A stretch of DNA of 64,000 nt from an uncultured Paracoccaceae bacterium (GCA_947503965.1 CANNFU010000014.1:1-64000); one strand, 5' to 3'; positions 29,696-39,966 are shown, numbered from the stretch's first letter. Made by a program: numbers and translations. The notes: generated by a model from the sequence alone, not told the origin.

Positions 29696-30616
29696 CTAGG
29701 TCTTGGTTGGGGCTTTCTTGCCGTCCCAAGGCGTGTCCGGAACGGTCACGGTTTTGGGTTTGGCCTTTGGTGTTGTTGCGGCCTTGGGCGCAGCTGTGAC
29801 CGGTGCTTTTTCTTCAGCCTTGGACGTGGGTTTCGCCTTTGGGGGCTTTGCAGCCTCGGGCGCTACAGTCGTTTTTGCTGGCGCAGTCTTGGGTGCAGCG
29901 GTCTTTGCTTTCACGGGCGTCGATGCAGCTGTTTTTGGCGCAGTCGTCTTCGCCTTTGCGGCTTTTTTCGCTGGGGCCTTTGGCGCCGCAGCTTTCGGTG
30001 TCGCCTCTTTCGGTGCTGGGGCTTTTGCCAATTCCGGCTTTTGCTGCGTTGCGATCACTGTTGCAGAGGCGACTTTTTTTGCGGCAACCTTGGTCGCAGT
30101 TTTTTTTGCAACTGGTGCCGTCTTGGTCGGCTCCTTCGCCTTCTTGGAAGCGGCGGGTTTCGGTGCTTTTGCCTTGGCCTTTTGAGGCGCGGTTTTTGGC
30201 CCCGCTGGAGTCGCCTTTTTCTCAGCAGGCTTTGGCGCAGCGACTGCTTCAACCTTCTTCATGGCTGGCGCTGGTACAGCTTTGATTTCTGCTTTTACCG
30301 GATCGGGCTGCACTTGCTTGGTTGCGAAGACAGGCCCCGGTTTCGGCGTAGACTTGACCAGTGTTGGTGCTGCTGCCCGTTTCACAACCGGTTTCTTCGC
30401 GACAGGTTTCTTGGGTGTGGTCACTGCTGGTTTCGGGCTTGTCTTCGCTTTGGACCCTTTCACAGGTGAGCCGTTCCAATACGGTGTCAACAATGCACGC
30501 TGGGCGGCATAAGTCTGGTCGATCATGACATCGGCCAGCTTCATCTGCTGCGCAATCACGGCGCTTGCGGCGTGCATTGCTTCGGCAGAAATGGTCAGGG
30601 TCAAGGCAGGTATCAT
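29696..30616 (-). CDS. Phasin/PhaF-like protein with Lys/Ala/Pro-rich histone-like tail
   Basis: This 306-aa protein has a helical N-terminal part (residues 1-45, containing AMHAASAVIAQQMKLADVM) and then about 250 residues of low-complexity K/A/P/T sequence with KAP, AAK and TAPK units, as in histone H1-like tails. The layout resembles PhaF-type phasins, which bind PHA granules through the helical part and DNA through AAKP repeats. Support comes from a CTGC-N3-GCAG box upstream, the motif bound by PhaR in Paracoccus. It sits between ureB and ureC, 12 bp before ureC. The phasin idea is inferred; a plain histone H1-like nucleoid protein is the alternative. Confidence 0.7.
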   Translation of the reverse strand: MIPALTLTISAEAMHAASAVIAQQMKLADVMIDQTYAAQRALLTPYWNGSPVKGSKAKTSPKPAVTTPKKPVAKKPVVKRAAAPTLVKSTPKPGPVFATKQVQPDPVKAEIKAVPAPAMKKVEAVAAPKPAEKKATPAGPKTAPQKAKAKAPKPAASKKAKEPTKTAPVAKKTATKVAAKKVASATVIATQQKPELAKAPAPKEATPKAAAPKAPAKKAAKAKTTAPKTAASTPVKAKTAAPKTAPAKTTVAPEAAKPPKAKPTSKAEEKAPVTAAPKAATTPKAKPKTVTVPDTPWDGKKAPTKT

Positions 30617-30688
30617 CAGAATCCTCTTGTGGTACGCGTTACAGTTGCGCCGATTGTACCAAATTCATTTCCGCAACGCAGCATTTTT

Positions 30689-30699
30689 CTGCATTGCAG
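30689..30699 (-). promoter_or_regulatory. PhaR-type box CTGC-N3-GCAG
   Basis: CTGCATTGCAG lies 73 bases upstream of the Lys/Ala/Pro-rich gene and after the ureB stop. PhaR of related bacteria binds CTGC-N3/4-GCAG and represses phasin genes until PHA appears. A second half-site (GCAGCA) lies beside it. The role is inferred from the motif. Confidence 0.55.
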
Positions 30700-30728
30700 C
30701 AATTCCGATTGCATAAACAATGGCCTGC

Positions 30729-31037
30729 TCACAGGCTCCCCATGACTTTGCCGTTGAAACCAAACACCCGACGCGCACCCGACAGCGGGATCAACGACAC
30801 TTCGCGCCGCTGTCCCGGTTCAAACCGCACGGCAGTGCCCGCCGCGATATCCAAGCGTTTACCGTGTGCCTTCACCCGGTCAAAATCAAGCGCTGTGTTC
30901 GTTTCGGCAAAATGGAAATGCGATCCAACCTGTACGGGCCTATCGCCGGTATTCGCGACCTCCAGCACGGTCACTTCTGCATCAGCGTTCAGGGTGATCT
31001 TACCCTTTGCGACGATCATTTCACCGGGTTTCATCAA
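30729..31037 (-). CDS. ureB: Urease beta subunit
   Basis: UreB is a structural subunit of the (UreABC)3 enzyme. The 102-aa protein shows the family segments [17 protein letters not shown] and [21 protein letters not shown] lies 7 bases before the ATG. It follows ureA by 15 bp. Confidence 0.97.
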   Translation of the reverse strand: MMKPGEMIVAKGKITLNADAEVTVLEVANTGDRPVQVGSHFHFAETNTALDFDRVKAHGKRLDIAAGTAVRFEPGQRREVSLIPLSGARRVFGFNGKVMGSL

Positions 31038-31052
31038 CGCACCTCGCTTGCA

Positions 31053-31355
31053 TTATCGAATAGGATCATGGACGGTGACCAGCTTTGTGCCATCGGGGAA
31101 CGTCGCTTCGACCTGCACTTCGTGGATCATCTCGGCGATGCCATCCATGACTTGTTCGCGGGTTATCACCTGGGCACCCGCCTCCATCATGTCAGCAACA
31201 GACCGACCATCGCGCGCGCCCTCGACAACAGCATCGGTGATCAGCGCAATCGCTTCGGGGTAGTTCAGCTTGACCCCCCGCGCGAGCCGCTTGCGCGCAA
31301 CCTCTGCAGCCATCGCGATTAGCAATTTATCCTTTTCACGGGGGGTCAGTTGCAT
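31053..31355 (-). CDS. ureA: Urease gamma subunit
   Basis: UreA is the small structural subunit. The 100-aa sequence is typical from [20 protein letters not shown] through [10 protein letters not shown] to the C-terminal [20 protein letters not shown]. It starts 3 bases after the ureD stop. Confidence 0.97.
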   Translation of the reverse strand: MQLTPREKDKLLIAMAAEVARKRLARGVKLNYPEAIALITDAVVEGARDGRSVADMMEAGAQVITREQVMDGIAEMIHEVQVEATFPDGTKLVTVHDPIR

Positions 31356-31358
31356 GGG

Positions 31359-32150
31359 CTACAGTCTCCAGACACGGGGGATAGGCGCGGAGGATAGCGC
31401 CTCAACAACAGGGATCAGTTGGCGGCGCAGGGCAAAGCCATCAGCGGCCAGCATGCGGATCAGCAAAACGTGTTCGGCGATCAGACTGACACCGCTTGTC
31501 TGCGGCAAATCAAAGCTATCGGCGAACGCGGCGGCTTTCGGGCTGGCGAACAGGACTGTTGCGATCGCACCTGCACCAGCCGCGATGGCGCGTTGTTTCA
31601 GCAGCGCTGCAGCATCCCCGATCAGGCGAATGGCATCGGCAAAGACCAATTCATCATCCCGCCACACACGCCATTGGTCGGTCAGATGCAGGGTATTTAC
31701 CCGCTCGCCCATGGCCACGCGGCCAAAGATGATCGGCTCAACCACCAGTGCCGTTGCGTCTGACGCAAGGCGCACTGTCAAGCGCCGGTTAAGCGCGGCT
31801 TGATCGAACAGGATCGTTTCCTGCGGTAGCCAGTCGATCCGGCCCGACGGGCCGACATCAAGACGCACATCTGTCTGCGCAAACTGGTCGGGCTGTGCCT
31901 TATACGCCCGCTCTGCCGCTTGGGAAGACAGGACAATATGTGCGCCCTCGCCCGCTGTGGTCTCGATTTGCATCCGATCACCACCGGTCAACCCGCCCGC
32001 CGTATTCAGAAAAACAGCATCAAGTGCGGTGCCCCGCACCTTGGGAAACAGCGCCTTAAGCGACCCCTCCTGACGCAGATCTGCAATAACGGTATCTTTC
32101 GCGCGCCGTTTGGCGACCAACCGCAAGGCCCCTTGCGCACGCGGTGCCAT
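31359..32150 (-). CDS. ureD: Urease accessory protein UreD
   Basis: UreD (UreH) is a scaffold for urease activation. Family features are the FLNTAGGLTGGDRM segment and SSQAAERAYK. ATG 32150 gives 263 aa; upstream in-frame sequence to 32321 is hydrophobic and unlike UreD. It is first in the urease transcription unit; no urea ABC transporter genes lie in the window. Confidence 0.93.
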   Translation of the reverse strand: MAPRAQGALRLVAKRRAKDTVIADLRQEGSLKALFPKVRGTALDAVFLNTAGGLTGGDRMQIETTAGEGAHIVLSSQAAERAYKAQPDQFAQTDVRLDVGPSGRIDWLPQETILFDQAALNRRLTVRLASDATALVVEPIIFGRVAMGERVNTLHLTDQWRVWRDDELVFADAIRLIGDAAALLKQRAIAAGAGAIATVLFASPKAAAFADSFDLPQTSGVSLIAEHVLLIRMLAADGFALRRQLIPVVEALSSAPIPRVWRL

Positions 32151-32338
32151 CGCCAGCGCGTCTTGCGTCCGAATTTCAGCAGCGTAGGTAATTGTGTTGT
32201 CCCGATAGTCACCTTCGTCATTGCGAAACTGCCAAAGAAACAGGCGAAGTGACCAGCAGCACCAGGTCAAAAACACCGTTAAACAGCGTTGCCCCCGGTG
32301 AAGTGCACAAAAAGCAGGCAAATCGCGGCGTCAGACAC

Positions 32339-32363
32339 AAAAAAGGGCGCTCGAAAGCGCCCT
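32339..32363 (-). terminator. Intrinsic terminator of the beta-helix protein gene
   Basis: AGGGCGCT / AGCGCCCT pairs over 8 bp around a TTCG-type tetraloop and is followed on the minus strand by six T. It lies 22 bases beyond the stop at 32386 and separates that gene from ureD. Confidence 0.88.
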
Positions 32364-32385
32364 GCCTTGCCGATATCCGAACGGG

Positions 32386-34674
32386 TCAGTCTGTGATGTC
32401 CATGCGCACCTGATACCGCACGCGGCCTTTGACCGGTGTGCTCCAGTTCAGATGCACCGATTGCAGGTCTGCGCCTTGCTCACCCTCGGCCCACGGAAAA
32501 TCATGGATGCGCACGCCGCCTGTGTTGGTAATGGCCCCGTCAGGCATCACACTTTCAACCGTCTTGGCACGCCCTTCGAACGGTAGTGCGGTCCGTGTGT
32601 CCATGACCCATGTTGTCGCCTCGGTCACCTGTTCGTGGGTCAATGCGGCGGGGTTCGCCACAGGCTCATTCACATTATGAAAGGTATTGGCCGTGAACTG
32701 AAAATCGCGGGTCCGGTTGAAATCAAGATCAGCAAAGGTCGTGTCCACATGCTCCACCCGGTCAATGCGGCCGTTCAGCGACCGGAACACGTTTCCGACC
32801 ACGGCAAACCCATTGATGAAATGGCCCGGGCCATAGGGTTTGATCACGATGAAATTGAACCAATCGGCCACATCATTAGTTGTGAACATGTTCCCCGTGA
32901 TCGTCAAACCGCCAAAGGAAAACTGACTGCCCAGCGCGGGTGAGCTGGAGTGTTCGTTCGTCCATTCGATAAAGTTGTTGTCGCAGTAATTGCCTGTAAA
33001 GATACTTTTGGGATTGGGTAGCGTGATGATGATACCACCGCGACGCACACCGTTAACCTCATCATCGCCGTGGAACCAGTGATTTCCGGTGATCAGGTTG
33101 CCGGACCCGGCAAGAATACAGAAGTGCTTGAACTTGCTGGTGCGGTTATCCCTGATTTTGACATCGTTGGCATTTGCGTTGAAGCCGATACTGACCCGGT
33201 CCGCGACAGGCACCGCCTGCTCGTCCGAGATCAGTTGGCAGCGGTCCAGCATCATCCCCTGACACCCACGGCCCGGCGATGTGATGCCGCGATCTTTCGG
33301 ACGGTTCACAAAGCAGTCGCGGACATGGAAGGTAAACCCATCCGGGGCCATCATGATCCCGCTGGCAATGCCGCGCCCCTGGAATTCGATGTCGTCCAGG
33401 ATGAACTGGCTCAGCTTAGTGTAGCCGGAAAAATCCAGCATGTATTTAAAACGCTTGAACGTGAATTCCTGAGTACCAGCCGCGTCAAAAAGCGGACGGC
33501 TCAGCGCAATTGTCTGTGCGCCGACGTCTACGGCCTCCACATAAACCTCGCGGCCCACACCATTTCCTTCGATAAGTGAACCAACCGCGATGCTCGAGAC
33601 GTTCACGACATTGGTCAGCCGGTTGTCATCCGAGGTGGAATAGGTGGCCTGCGATATGACCTCATCCGTGTCCCAGGCTGCCCCATCTGCGGGCTGGAAC
33701 TGTCCATTTCGGATCACGCGGCGTATTTCAAAGCGTTCACGCGAAGGGTCACACGCCTGCATGTCCACCGGCTCGGTCAGCAAAATCCGCCTTCCGCGCA
33801 GATCAAGCGACTCATGATCTGCAAAGTTGATCAGCGCCTGATAAGCTTTTTTGAATGCCAGCTCTTCGTTTTGAAAAGCATCAAGATAACTGTCGTAGTT
33901 GTAATCGCGTTGCAGGATGAAGCGGAATTCGGGCGCTTGAATGATCCGGCCTTCGAAACGCACGGAATTCTCCATCGTGACGTTCTGGGAGATCAGGAAA
34001 TCACCGGCTGGGACCATCACGGTCCTGCCATTGGCGGCAGCGTCAGCCGCTTCGAATGCAGCACTGTCATCTGTGACACCATCGCCCTTTGCGCCATAGT
34101 CGCGGACATCGACCAACCCCACAAGATCGCGAGTGAAAACGGATGTGACATCTTCGATCCGAAGATCATCAATGCGGACCAGACCGCCGCTTGGTCCCGT
34201 CAGGTCCAGGCCCAGATGGCCATAATTCGCCCCCGTCCAGACCATATCAACGCCTGTGCGGTCAGCCGTCGCGACAATCGCGCTGACCTCGACAACTTCA
34301 CCATAGGTGCTGAGCTGAACCGATGGTCCAAACTCCGGCAAACCCGTCGCTTGTCCTCCACCGGCAAGACCGGCCCATCCCGAAACACGCACCGCTGGCA
34401 ATGGTCCGGCAACGGCCTTGACCTGCGCCGATATCCGCAGATAGCAGCCGGGCAAAATCGGCGTTTCGCCCATGTAGCGGACACGCGCAACCGGATCGGC
34501 TTTCAAGACTTCAAGGCAACCGGCAAAATCCTGGTCGGCAGCCACGAAAACACCTGACCCGCTGACGGCATAGGTATCGGAACCAGGCGTCCCATCCCCG
34601 CTGGACCAAACGCTTAAACCCGCCGCAAAGGGCAATGGATTGAATACAATACCGTCAGTGATCGCCTTGTTCAT
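32386..34674 (-). CDS. Right-handed beta-helix protein (GH28-related/pectate lyase-like)
   Basis: This 762-aa protein has an unrecognised N-terminal region of about 185 residues that looks like a carbohydrate-binding beta-sandwich. A pectate-lyase-3 opening follows (VDVRDYGAKGDGVTDDSAAFEAA), then a long beta-helix with repeated V/I-x-N-N/D turns. No signal peptide is visible, so it may be cytoplasmic, tail-spike-like or exported by another route. AAGGG precedes the ATG by 8 bases. The substrate is probably a polysaccharide, but catalytic residues cannot be assigned. Confidence 0.85.
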   Translation of the reverse strand: MNKAITDGIVFNPLPFAAGLSVWSSGDGTPGSDTYAVSGSGVFVAADQDFAGCLEVLKADPVARVRYMGETPILPGCYLRISAQVKAVAGPLPAVRVSGWAGLAGGGQATGLPEFGPSVQLSTYGEVVEVSAIVATADRTGVDMVWTGANYGHLGLDLTGPSGGLVRIDDLRIEDVTSVFTRDLVGLVDVRDYGAKGDGVTDDSAAFEAADAAANGRTVMVPAGDFLISQNVTMENSVRFEGRIIQAPEFRFILQRDYNYDSYLDAFQNEELAFKKAYQALINFADHESLDLRGRRILLTEPVDMQACDPSRERFEIRRVIRNGQFQPADGAAWDTDEVISQATYSTSDDNRLTNVVNVSSIAVGSLIEGNGVGREVYVEAVDVGAQTIALSRPLFDAAGTQEFTFKRFKYMLDFSGYTKLSQFILDDIEFQGRGIASGIMMAPDGFTFHVRDCFVNRPKDRGITSPGRGCQGMMLDRCQLISDEQAVPVADRVSIGFNANANDVKIRDNRTSKFKHFCILAGSGNLITGNHWFHGDDEVNGVRRGGIIITLPNPKSIFTGNYCDNNFIEWTNEHSSSPALGSQFSFGGLTITGNMFTTNDVADWFNFIVIKPYGPGHFINGFAVVGNVFRSLNGRIDRVEHVDTTFADLDFNRTRDFQFTANTFHNVNEPVANPAALTHEQVTEATTWVMDTRTALPFEGRAKTVESVMPDGAITNTGGVRIHDFPWAEGEQGADLQSVHLNWSTPVKGRVRYQVRMDITD

Positions 34675-34704
34675 CGAAAATACCCTTTTTGGCAGCTAAA
34701 TCAG

Positions 34705-34729
34705 AAAAGCCCCACGCGATGCGCGGGGC
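34705..34729 (-). terminator. Terminator of the DUF4864 gene
   Basis: GCCCC-x-CGC / GCG-x-GGGGC forms an 8-bp stem with one internal mismatch and a 3-base loop; on the minus strand TTTTCTG follows. It lies between the DUF4864 gene and the beta-helix gene. Confidence 0.65.
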
Positions 34730-34803
34730 CGCTGGGCCAAAGAGGTAAGATGCAGGTCTAAAAGAGCGCTGACAGCACCGTCACGGAGCGCCAGGCAACA
34801 CGC

Positions 34804-35208
34804 CTATGCGCCGACATCCGGGGCAGGCAGCAACTGCACCCCATTGATCTGCCAGCCATCAGACGTTTCGACCATCTGGTAATCCAGCACATGCAAGCCA
34901 CCCTGCGCGTCGCGGATCATGATCTTTTGCCATAGGTTTCCCGCCACATCGCGCAATTCAAGAAACCGCACATCGGCATTGTCCCAGACCATGGGATAGC
35001 CTTGCTGGACCATCATGCCGAAGTTGCCCGGATTGCCGAACAAGCGCTTGATGTTGGGACTGGCATATTGCCAGGCTTCAGCTACATCGCGGTCATTGAA
35101 GGCCTGCAATTGGCTGCCAATCACATCTTCAATCGCAGCGGCGTCCTGCGAAAATGCAGGCGCTCCCACAAACCAAAGCCCTAAAACAAAAGCAAAAATA
35201 CGTCTCAT
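34804..35208 (-). CDS. DUF4864-like secreted protein
   Basis: This 134-aa protein has a signal peptide (MRRIFAFVLGLWFVGAPAFSQ). The mature domain begins AAAIEDVIGSQLQAFNDRDVAEAW and resembles DUF4864, an NTF2/SnoaL-like cone fold. ATG 35208 follows GGGGACAG; an ATG at 35250 would place residues before the signal peptide. The function is unknown. Confidence 0.85.
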   Translation of the reverse strand: MRRIFAFVLGLWFVGAPAFSQDAAAIEDVIGSQLQAFNDRDVAEAWQYASPNIKRLFGNPGNFGMMVQQGYPMVWDNADVRFLELRDVAGNLWQKIMIRDAQGGLHVLDYQMVETSDGWQINGVQLLPAPDVGA

Positions 35209-35289
35209 AGCGCTGTCCCCTGCAATTATCATATAATGATTACGCAGCAAACAGCGGATCAGTTCTTTTTCTTTCGAGGCAGCGCGGAC

Positions 35290-36858
35290 CTATTCGGCCA
35301 GCTTGCCTTCGATCAAGGCGACGGTTTCGTCAATACCGTAAAGCGCGATGAACCCACCAAACCGTGGCCCTTGGCTGGCCCCCAGCAGCACCTCGTAAAG
35401 CGCCGTGAACCATGCGCGCAGGGGGTCAAACCCATGCTCTTTGCCCACGGCAAAGACCATCGACTGCAATTCTTCCGCGTCCAACCCGCCGTCCCACGCT
35501 TTCAGGCGCGCAACCATATCTTCCATTGCTGCCCGTTCTTGGTCTGTCGGCGCGCGATAAACCTTGGTTGGTTTCACAAAGTCATTGTAGTAACGCACGG
35601 CAAACCCTGCCGCCTGATCCATTTGCGGGTTCTTTTCCGCCGATGCCTCTGGCGCATAGCGTTGGATAAAGCCCCACAGAGTCTCTTTATCCTCAGCCCC
35701 AGATACCGAAGCGAGGTTCAGCAGCATCGCAAACGGCACCACCATGTCAGAGCTCGGTACATTATGCCCATGGATATGGAACACCGGGTTGTTCATCCGA
35801 GCCTCTGTGCCCTGATCTCCGTAAGCCCGCAGTTGCTGGTGGTATTCATCGACCGCCTTGGGGATCACATCGAAATGCATCCGCTTGGCTGTCTTGGGCT
35901 TGAGGTACATGAAATAGCTCAGGCTTTCGGTCGCGGCATAGGTCAGCCATTCGTCAATCGAAATGCCATTGCCGGATGATTTCGAAATCTTCTGGCCTTT
36001 TTCATCCAGAAACAGCTCATACGAGAAATGATTGGGCTTGCGGCCCCCCAGAATCTCGCAAATGCGGTCATAGATGGCCGTGTTGGTGGCGTGTTCCTTG
36101 CCATACATCTCGAAATCGACATCAAGTGCGGCCCAGCGCGCCCCGAAATCCGGCTTCCACTGCAGCTTCACATTGCCGCCGGTGACCGGCAGCGTCCATT
36201 CGCGGCCATCCTCATCATCAAACGTGACCTCGCCCTTTTCGGCATCCACATGCTTCATCGGCACATACAGCACACGGCCCGTTTCGGGATGAATGGGCAG
36301 GAAGATCGAATAGGTTTCCTGCCGCTCTTCCCGCAGCGATTTCAGCATCACGGCCATGACATCGTCATACCGGGCAGCGGCGCGCAGCAGAACCTCGTCA
36401 AACTGGCCGGATTGATAGAATTCGCGTGCCGAATAAAACGTGTACTCAAAACCGAACGTATCAAGAAACCGGCGAAGCATCGCATTATTATGATCGCCAA
36501 AACTCTCATGTGTACCAAATGGATCAGGCACGCTTGTCAGCGGCTTCTGCATATGCTCGGCCAGTGCATCCGGGTTCGGTACATTTCCGGGCACCTTGCG
36601 CATCCCGTCCAGATCGTCCGAAAAGCAGATCAGCTTTGTCGGGATGTCAGAAATCACCTCAAACGCCCGGCGGATCATTGTTGTGCGTAACACCTCACCG
36701 AAAGTACCGATATGCGGCAGGCCAGACGGGCCATAACCCGTTTCAAACAGCACATATCCTTTTTCAGGCGGCGCCTTCTCATACCGTTTCAGCAACGCGC
36801 GCGCCTCTTCAAAGGGCCAGGCCTTGGATGTCATCGCAGCATCGCGCAAATTGCTCAT
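35290..36858 (-). CDS. lysK: Lysyl-tRNA synthetase, class I (LysK type)
   Basis: This enzyme charges tRNA-Lys. It is the class I form found in archaea and many alphaproteobacteria, not the usual class II LysS. The HIGH-like signature is [10 protein letters not shown] (His about residue 49) and the KMSKS-like loop is KISKSSGNG. The 522-aa length is normal. ATG 36858 is preferred over ATG 36870; neither has a strong ribosome binding site. Confidence 0.95.
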   Translation of the reverse strand: MSNLRDAAMTSKAWPFEEARALLKRYEKAPPEKGYVLFETGYGPSGLPHIGTFGEVLRTTMIRRAFEVISDIPTKLICFSDDLDGMRKVPGNVPNPDALAEHMQKPLTSVPDPFGTHESFGDHNNAMLRRFLDTFGFEYTFYSAREFYQSGQFDEVLLRAAARYDDVMAVMLKSLREERQETYSIFLPIHPETGRVLYVPMKHVDAEKGEVTFDDEDGREWTLPVTGGNVKLQWKPDFGARWAALDVDFEMYGKEHATNTAIYDRICEILGGRKPNHFSYELFLDEKGQKISKSSGNGISIDEWLTYAATESLSYFMYLKPKTAKRMHFDVIPKAVDEYHQQLRAYGDQGTEARMNNPVFHIHGHNVPSSDMVVPFAMLLNLASVSGAEDKETLWGFIQRYAPEASAEKNPQMDQAAGFAVRYYNDFVKPTKVYRAPTDQERAAMEDMVARLKAWDGGLDAEELQSMVFAVGKEHGFDPLRAWFTALYEVLLGASQGPRFGGFIALYGIDETVALIEGKLAE

Positions 36859-36972
36859 CTTCTGTCTCACGTCTGAATATTATTGCTGCCCCTGTGACAA
36901 CAACATCGCGCTCTCCCTATTGCGACAACGGGGAAGCGTCAATAAATGTCAGAGGAACCAAAGGATTGATCC

Positions 36973-37392
36973 ATGCTTGAAGACGCCCCCATGACCGCCC
37001 AGGACGCCCTAGCTGCCCTGATGATTGCAACCTCTGCGTCTGATGAGAATATCCGCACTGCTGAGCTTGTGAAAATGAGCAACGCAATCAACAACCTACC
37101 TGTCTTTGCAGGCTATGATCCCGAACGGCTGCCGCGCATGTCGAAAATGGTGTTCGATCTTCTTGAACAGGAAGACGGGCTAGAGGCCTTGTTTGGCCTG
37201 ATCCGCGATGCGTTGCCAGAGGCGCTGTATGAGACTGCATACGCCCTTTCATGTGACGTGGCCGCCGCGGACGGACAGATCGCGGGGCAAGAGGCGCGGA
37301 TGCTGGAAGAAATTCGGGATGAGTTAGAGCTTGACCGGCTGCATGCGGCGGCCATCGAGCGCGGAGCGCGCGCGCGGCATATGACACTCTAG
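36973..37392 (+). CDS. TerB-like (tellurite resistance family) protein
   Basis: This 139-aa, all-helical protein has the TerB-fold core: ALSCDVAAADGQIAGQEARMLEEI, with acidic DG and E positions that bind metal in TerB. A first helix pair starts at AQDALAALMIATSASDENI. AGGA lies 7 bases before the ATG. No other ter genes are nearby, so tellurite resistance itself is not implied. It is divergent from lysK. Confidence 0.83.
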   Translation: MLEDAPMTAQDALAALMIATSASDENIRTAELVKMSNAINNLPVFAGYDPERLPRMSKMVFDLLEQEDGLEALFGLIRDALPEALYETAYALSCDVAAADGQIAGQEARMLEEIRDELELDRLHAAAIERGARARHMTL

Positions 37393-37437
37393 CGTGATGC
37401 TGCGCCGACTGCCCGCAATACTTGTTTAACAGCGCGA

Positions 37438-37475
37438 GGGCAGCCCCCGCCCATGGGGGCGGTCTGGGGCTGCCC
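37438..37475 (+). terminator. Long G+C hairpin after the terB-like gene
   Basis: GGGCAGCCCC / GGGGCTGCCC forms a perfect 10-bp outer stem with a further inner CGCCC/GGGGCG pairing. It lies between two convergent genes, 46 bases after the terB-like stop. Only a weak ATTTGT tract follows. Confidence 0.65.
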
Positions 37476-37542
37476 GATTTGTCAATCGTGCGGGAACCTT
37501 GCAAAGATATGGTTCGGATTGTGAGGACGATGCTCTAAATCG

Positions 37543-39015
37543 CTACGCGGCGTGCAAAGCCCAGTGACGCAAAATGCTGTTTTGCAATGAGCGCGCGGCG
37601 GTATTCCATGACCGGGCTCCGGGTGGGTTTTCGCTTCCCGACAGCTTGCCCCGCTCGCGCGCATCGATGTCGGCCGCGAAGAATGCGAATGCCAACTCTC
37701 GTCCCCTTGACGTGCGCATGTAACCGGCCAGGCTTGAGACAAAGTTCAGCGTTCCGGTTTTCGCGCGGATCGACGCGATGTCGTTGGCGATGCGTTGACG
37801 ATTGTTGTCAACCAGCGGAATGTCTTTCAGGATTGGATTAAGCGTTTCCGCTACACTGTCAGCAGTCAGAAATTGCACCATATCTGCCGCAGTGACCCGC
37901 GACCTATCGCCCAGACCGGAATGATCGACGAAGTCTGGCCTGATACCGGCGGCACGGCGTTCTGCCCAACGCGCCATACCCAGCGCCGATGTACGCAATC
38001 CGCGATTCTGCCCGACCCGATCTGCTGTGGCAGCCAAGCCAGCAGCCTCAGCAGTCAGGTTTGTCGAAAACCGCAGCATGCCGCGCATCAACTCGGTCAT
38101 GGGTAATCCGCGATAGGTGGCCAGAACATCACCTGCAGGCAGATCAACGACTTCCTTGGCCTGCTTCAAGACGATGCCTTGGCTGCGGGCGAAGGTGGCA
38201 AAGACCTCGGCACAGTAAAGCGCGGGATGCCGTACCGGTAGCCAACGCGACCCACTCTCGTTCAATGCACGACGGGCTACAGTCCATTGATCAACATCAC
38301 CCGCATCGCGATATGTGAAAACCGGACTGGCGCGATCAACGATCCGAATACGGGCAGATGTCACTGCTGGCCGGAAATTCTCACTGCGCGCATCCAAAGT
38401 CGTCGCGAAATCCTCGCCTTGCTTCTTCCATTCGAAATGGACGCGATTGAAATTCAGGTTCAGCCCCGTCACCGTCGGATTATATCCAAGATAGTCGTCC
38501 TGCCCGGCATCAATCTCTTTGAGATTTGTCAGCGCGTCATCCCACACCAAAAAGTCACCGCGCACTTCACGCAAGCCAGTGTCTTTGAGCGACTGCGCCA
38601 GCGTTGCAAGTTGATCGGTCACCAGATTGGGATCACCCCCGCCAGCAAGGATCAAATCACCCTCAAGAACGCCGTCGATAACTGGCCCAGTCGCGAGTAT
38701 CCGTGTCTCAAACCGATGCTCGGGGCCAAGGGTCTCAATCGCGTAAAGCGCGGTGAACGCCTTGGTCACACTTGCAGGTGGTTGTGCCTTATCAGGCAAA
38801 ATCGCCTCGACCACTTCGCCAGTTGTCGCGTCAGCCGCGACAAACGCGACCTTACCCGCAAGCTGGGACCGCGCAATCATTTCAGCCACCGCATCCGCAC
38901 GCGCAGTACGGGCGATCGGACGAATGGATGTCAGCGGGGCGTCGGCCATCGCACCGGTCGCCAATGTTGCTGCGGCACCTGTCAAAAACCCGCGTCTTGA
39001 AATCCTGTCTACCAT
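37543..39015 (-). CDS. dacB: D-alanyl-D-alanine carboxypeptidase/endopeptidase (PBP4, S13)
   Basis: This is a periplasmic penicillin-binding protein that trims peptidoglycan cross-links. The N-terminal [14 protein letters not shown] is a Tat-type signal. Active-site motifs are S82-V-T-K85 in [18 protein letters not shown] in the SxN position, and AKTGT near residue 419. At 490 aa it fits the S13 family. The second motif has D where N is common, which occurs in some relatives. It overlaps the nadD stop by 7 bp. Confidence 0.92.
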   Translation of the reverse strand: MVDRISRRGFLTGAAATLATGAMADAPLTSIRPIARTARADAVAEMIARSQLAGKVAFVAADATTGEVVEAILPDKAQPPASVTKAFTALYAIETLGPEHRFETRILATGPVIDGVLEGDLILAGGGDPNLVTDQLATLAQSLKDTGLREVRGDFLVWDDALTNLKEIDAGQDDYLGYNPTVTGLNLNFNRVHFEWKKQGEDFATTLDARSENFRPAVTSARIRIVDRASPVFTYRDAGDVDQWTVARRALNESGSRWLPVRHPALYCAEVFATFARSQGIVLKQAKEVVDLPAGDVLATYRGLPMTELMRGMLRFSTNLTAEAAGLAATADRVGQNRGLRTSALGMARWAERRAAGIRPDFVDHSGLGDRSRVTAADMVQFLTADSVAETLNPILKDIPLVDNNRQRIANDIASIRAKTGTLNFVSSLAGYMRTSRGRELAFAFFAADIDARERGKLSGSENPPGARSWNTAARSLQNSILRHWALHAA

Positions 39016-39602
39016 TCGCCCCGCGCCCTGATCGCAGTTGAGGATTGGTGCGACAATGGCAGATTAATAAATGACCAGGCCGGCGCTTGCATCTGCGGCA
39101 GTATGTGGCTTGCCCGTCCGGGCAATCGCGCGTCGGCATAGATGCGCGCAGCCTTCGAAAGACGCGCCGACATCCTTTCGCCAGGGCGGGCCATGACACC
39201 GATGGGCACAGTTTCCATAATCCAGCGCCAGTTCTGCCACCGGTCAAATTGCGCCAGATTGTCCGCACCCATCAGCCAAACAAACCGCACACCCGGATAG
39301 TGCCGCCGCAAGGATGCCAATGTTTCGGCAGTGAAGCGCGTATTAAGACTTGCTTCAATATCTGTCACACAAACACGCGGATGCTGCATAATGGTACGTG
39401 CAGCTGTCATGCGTTCGGCAAGCGGTGCGGGGCCTTCCAGCTTTAGTGGATTGCCGGGCGAAACAAGCCACCAGACATGACCCAGCCCGAACCGGGTTAA
39501 AGCCGCTTTGGTGATATGGACGTGCCCCTCATGCGGCGGATCAAATGATCCCCCCAACAAACCAATGGTTTGCCCAGCCCTTGCCACCGGAAATCTGCGC
39601 AC
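39009..39602 (-). CDS. nadD: Nicotinate-nucleotide adenylyltransferase
   Basis: NadD adenylates nicotinate mononucleotide in NAD synthesis. The nucleotidyltransferase signature [17 protein letters not shown] is at residues 14-30 and the C-terminal SSTAIRARG (ISSTxIR type) is present. GTG 39602 is chosen because AAGGAG lies 5 bases upstream and gives 197 aa, the family length; the in-frame ATGs at 39662 and 39779 lack such a site. It forms an operon with dacB. Confidence 0.93.
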   Translation of the reverse strand: MRRFPVARAGQTIGLLGGSFDPPHEGHVHITKAALTRFGLGHVWWLVSPGNPLKLEGPAPLAERMTAARTIMQHPRVCVTDIEASLNTRFTAETLASLRRHYPGVRFVWLMGADNLAQFDRWQNWRWIMETVPIGVMARPGERMSARLSKAARIYADARLPGRASHILPQMQAPAWSFINLPLSHQSSTAIRARGEW

Positions 39603-39966
39603 ATCGTCTCCTTCAGCCCCCAGTAGGCAAAAAGCAGATCGGCCAGGAAAAATCAAACCCATCGGGAGATGGTCAAGCCTGTGGCGCAAAGGTGCAACGC
39701 AAAAATACGTGACAGCCAGATCGCCACATGTAACGGCCACCCCTCTGATATGCCAGTTTTCAAAAATGCCTGATGGCATGGTCCAGCGTCATTGACGGGC
39801 TTGCGATACCTCCTGCACAAAGCGTCAAATCCCTCCGCAGACTTAGCCCTCAGAATATATCTACCGAATATGGACATCGACGCTGGATCAATTCATCATC
39901 GACCCGATCTGCCAGATGCAAGACCGCTACACCTGGGATCAGGCGAAATCACGCAGGCTGATATTT
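39603..39966. other. Divergent intergenic region nadD / BON-MscS
   Basis: These 364 bases between divergent genes hold short frames on both strands with no recognisable product. AGGAGG at about 39810 on the minus strand precedes only a 10-codon frame. No strong hairpin is seen. Confidence 0.4.

Noticed and set aside
29703..30469. Long Cys/Leu/Arg- or Ala/Phe-rich plus frames antisense to the KAP-rich gene
   Set aside because: They mirror the K/A/P codon repeats of the minus-strand gene, which has the ribosome binding site and sensible product.
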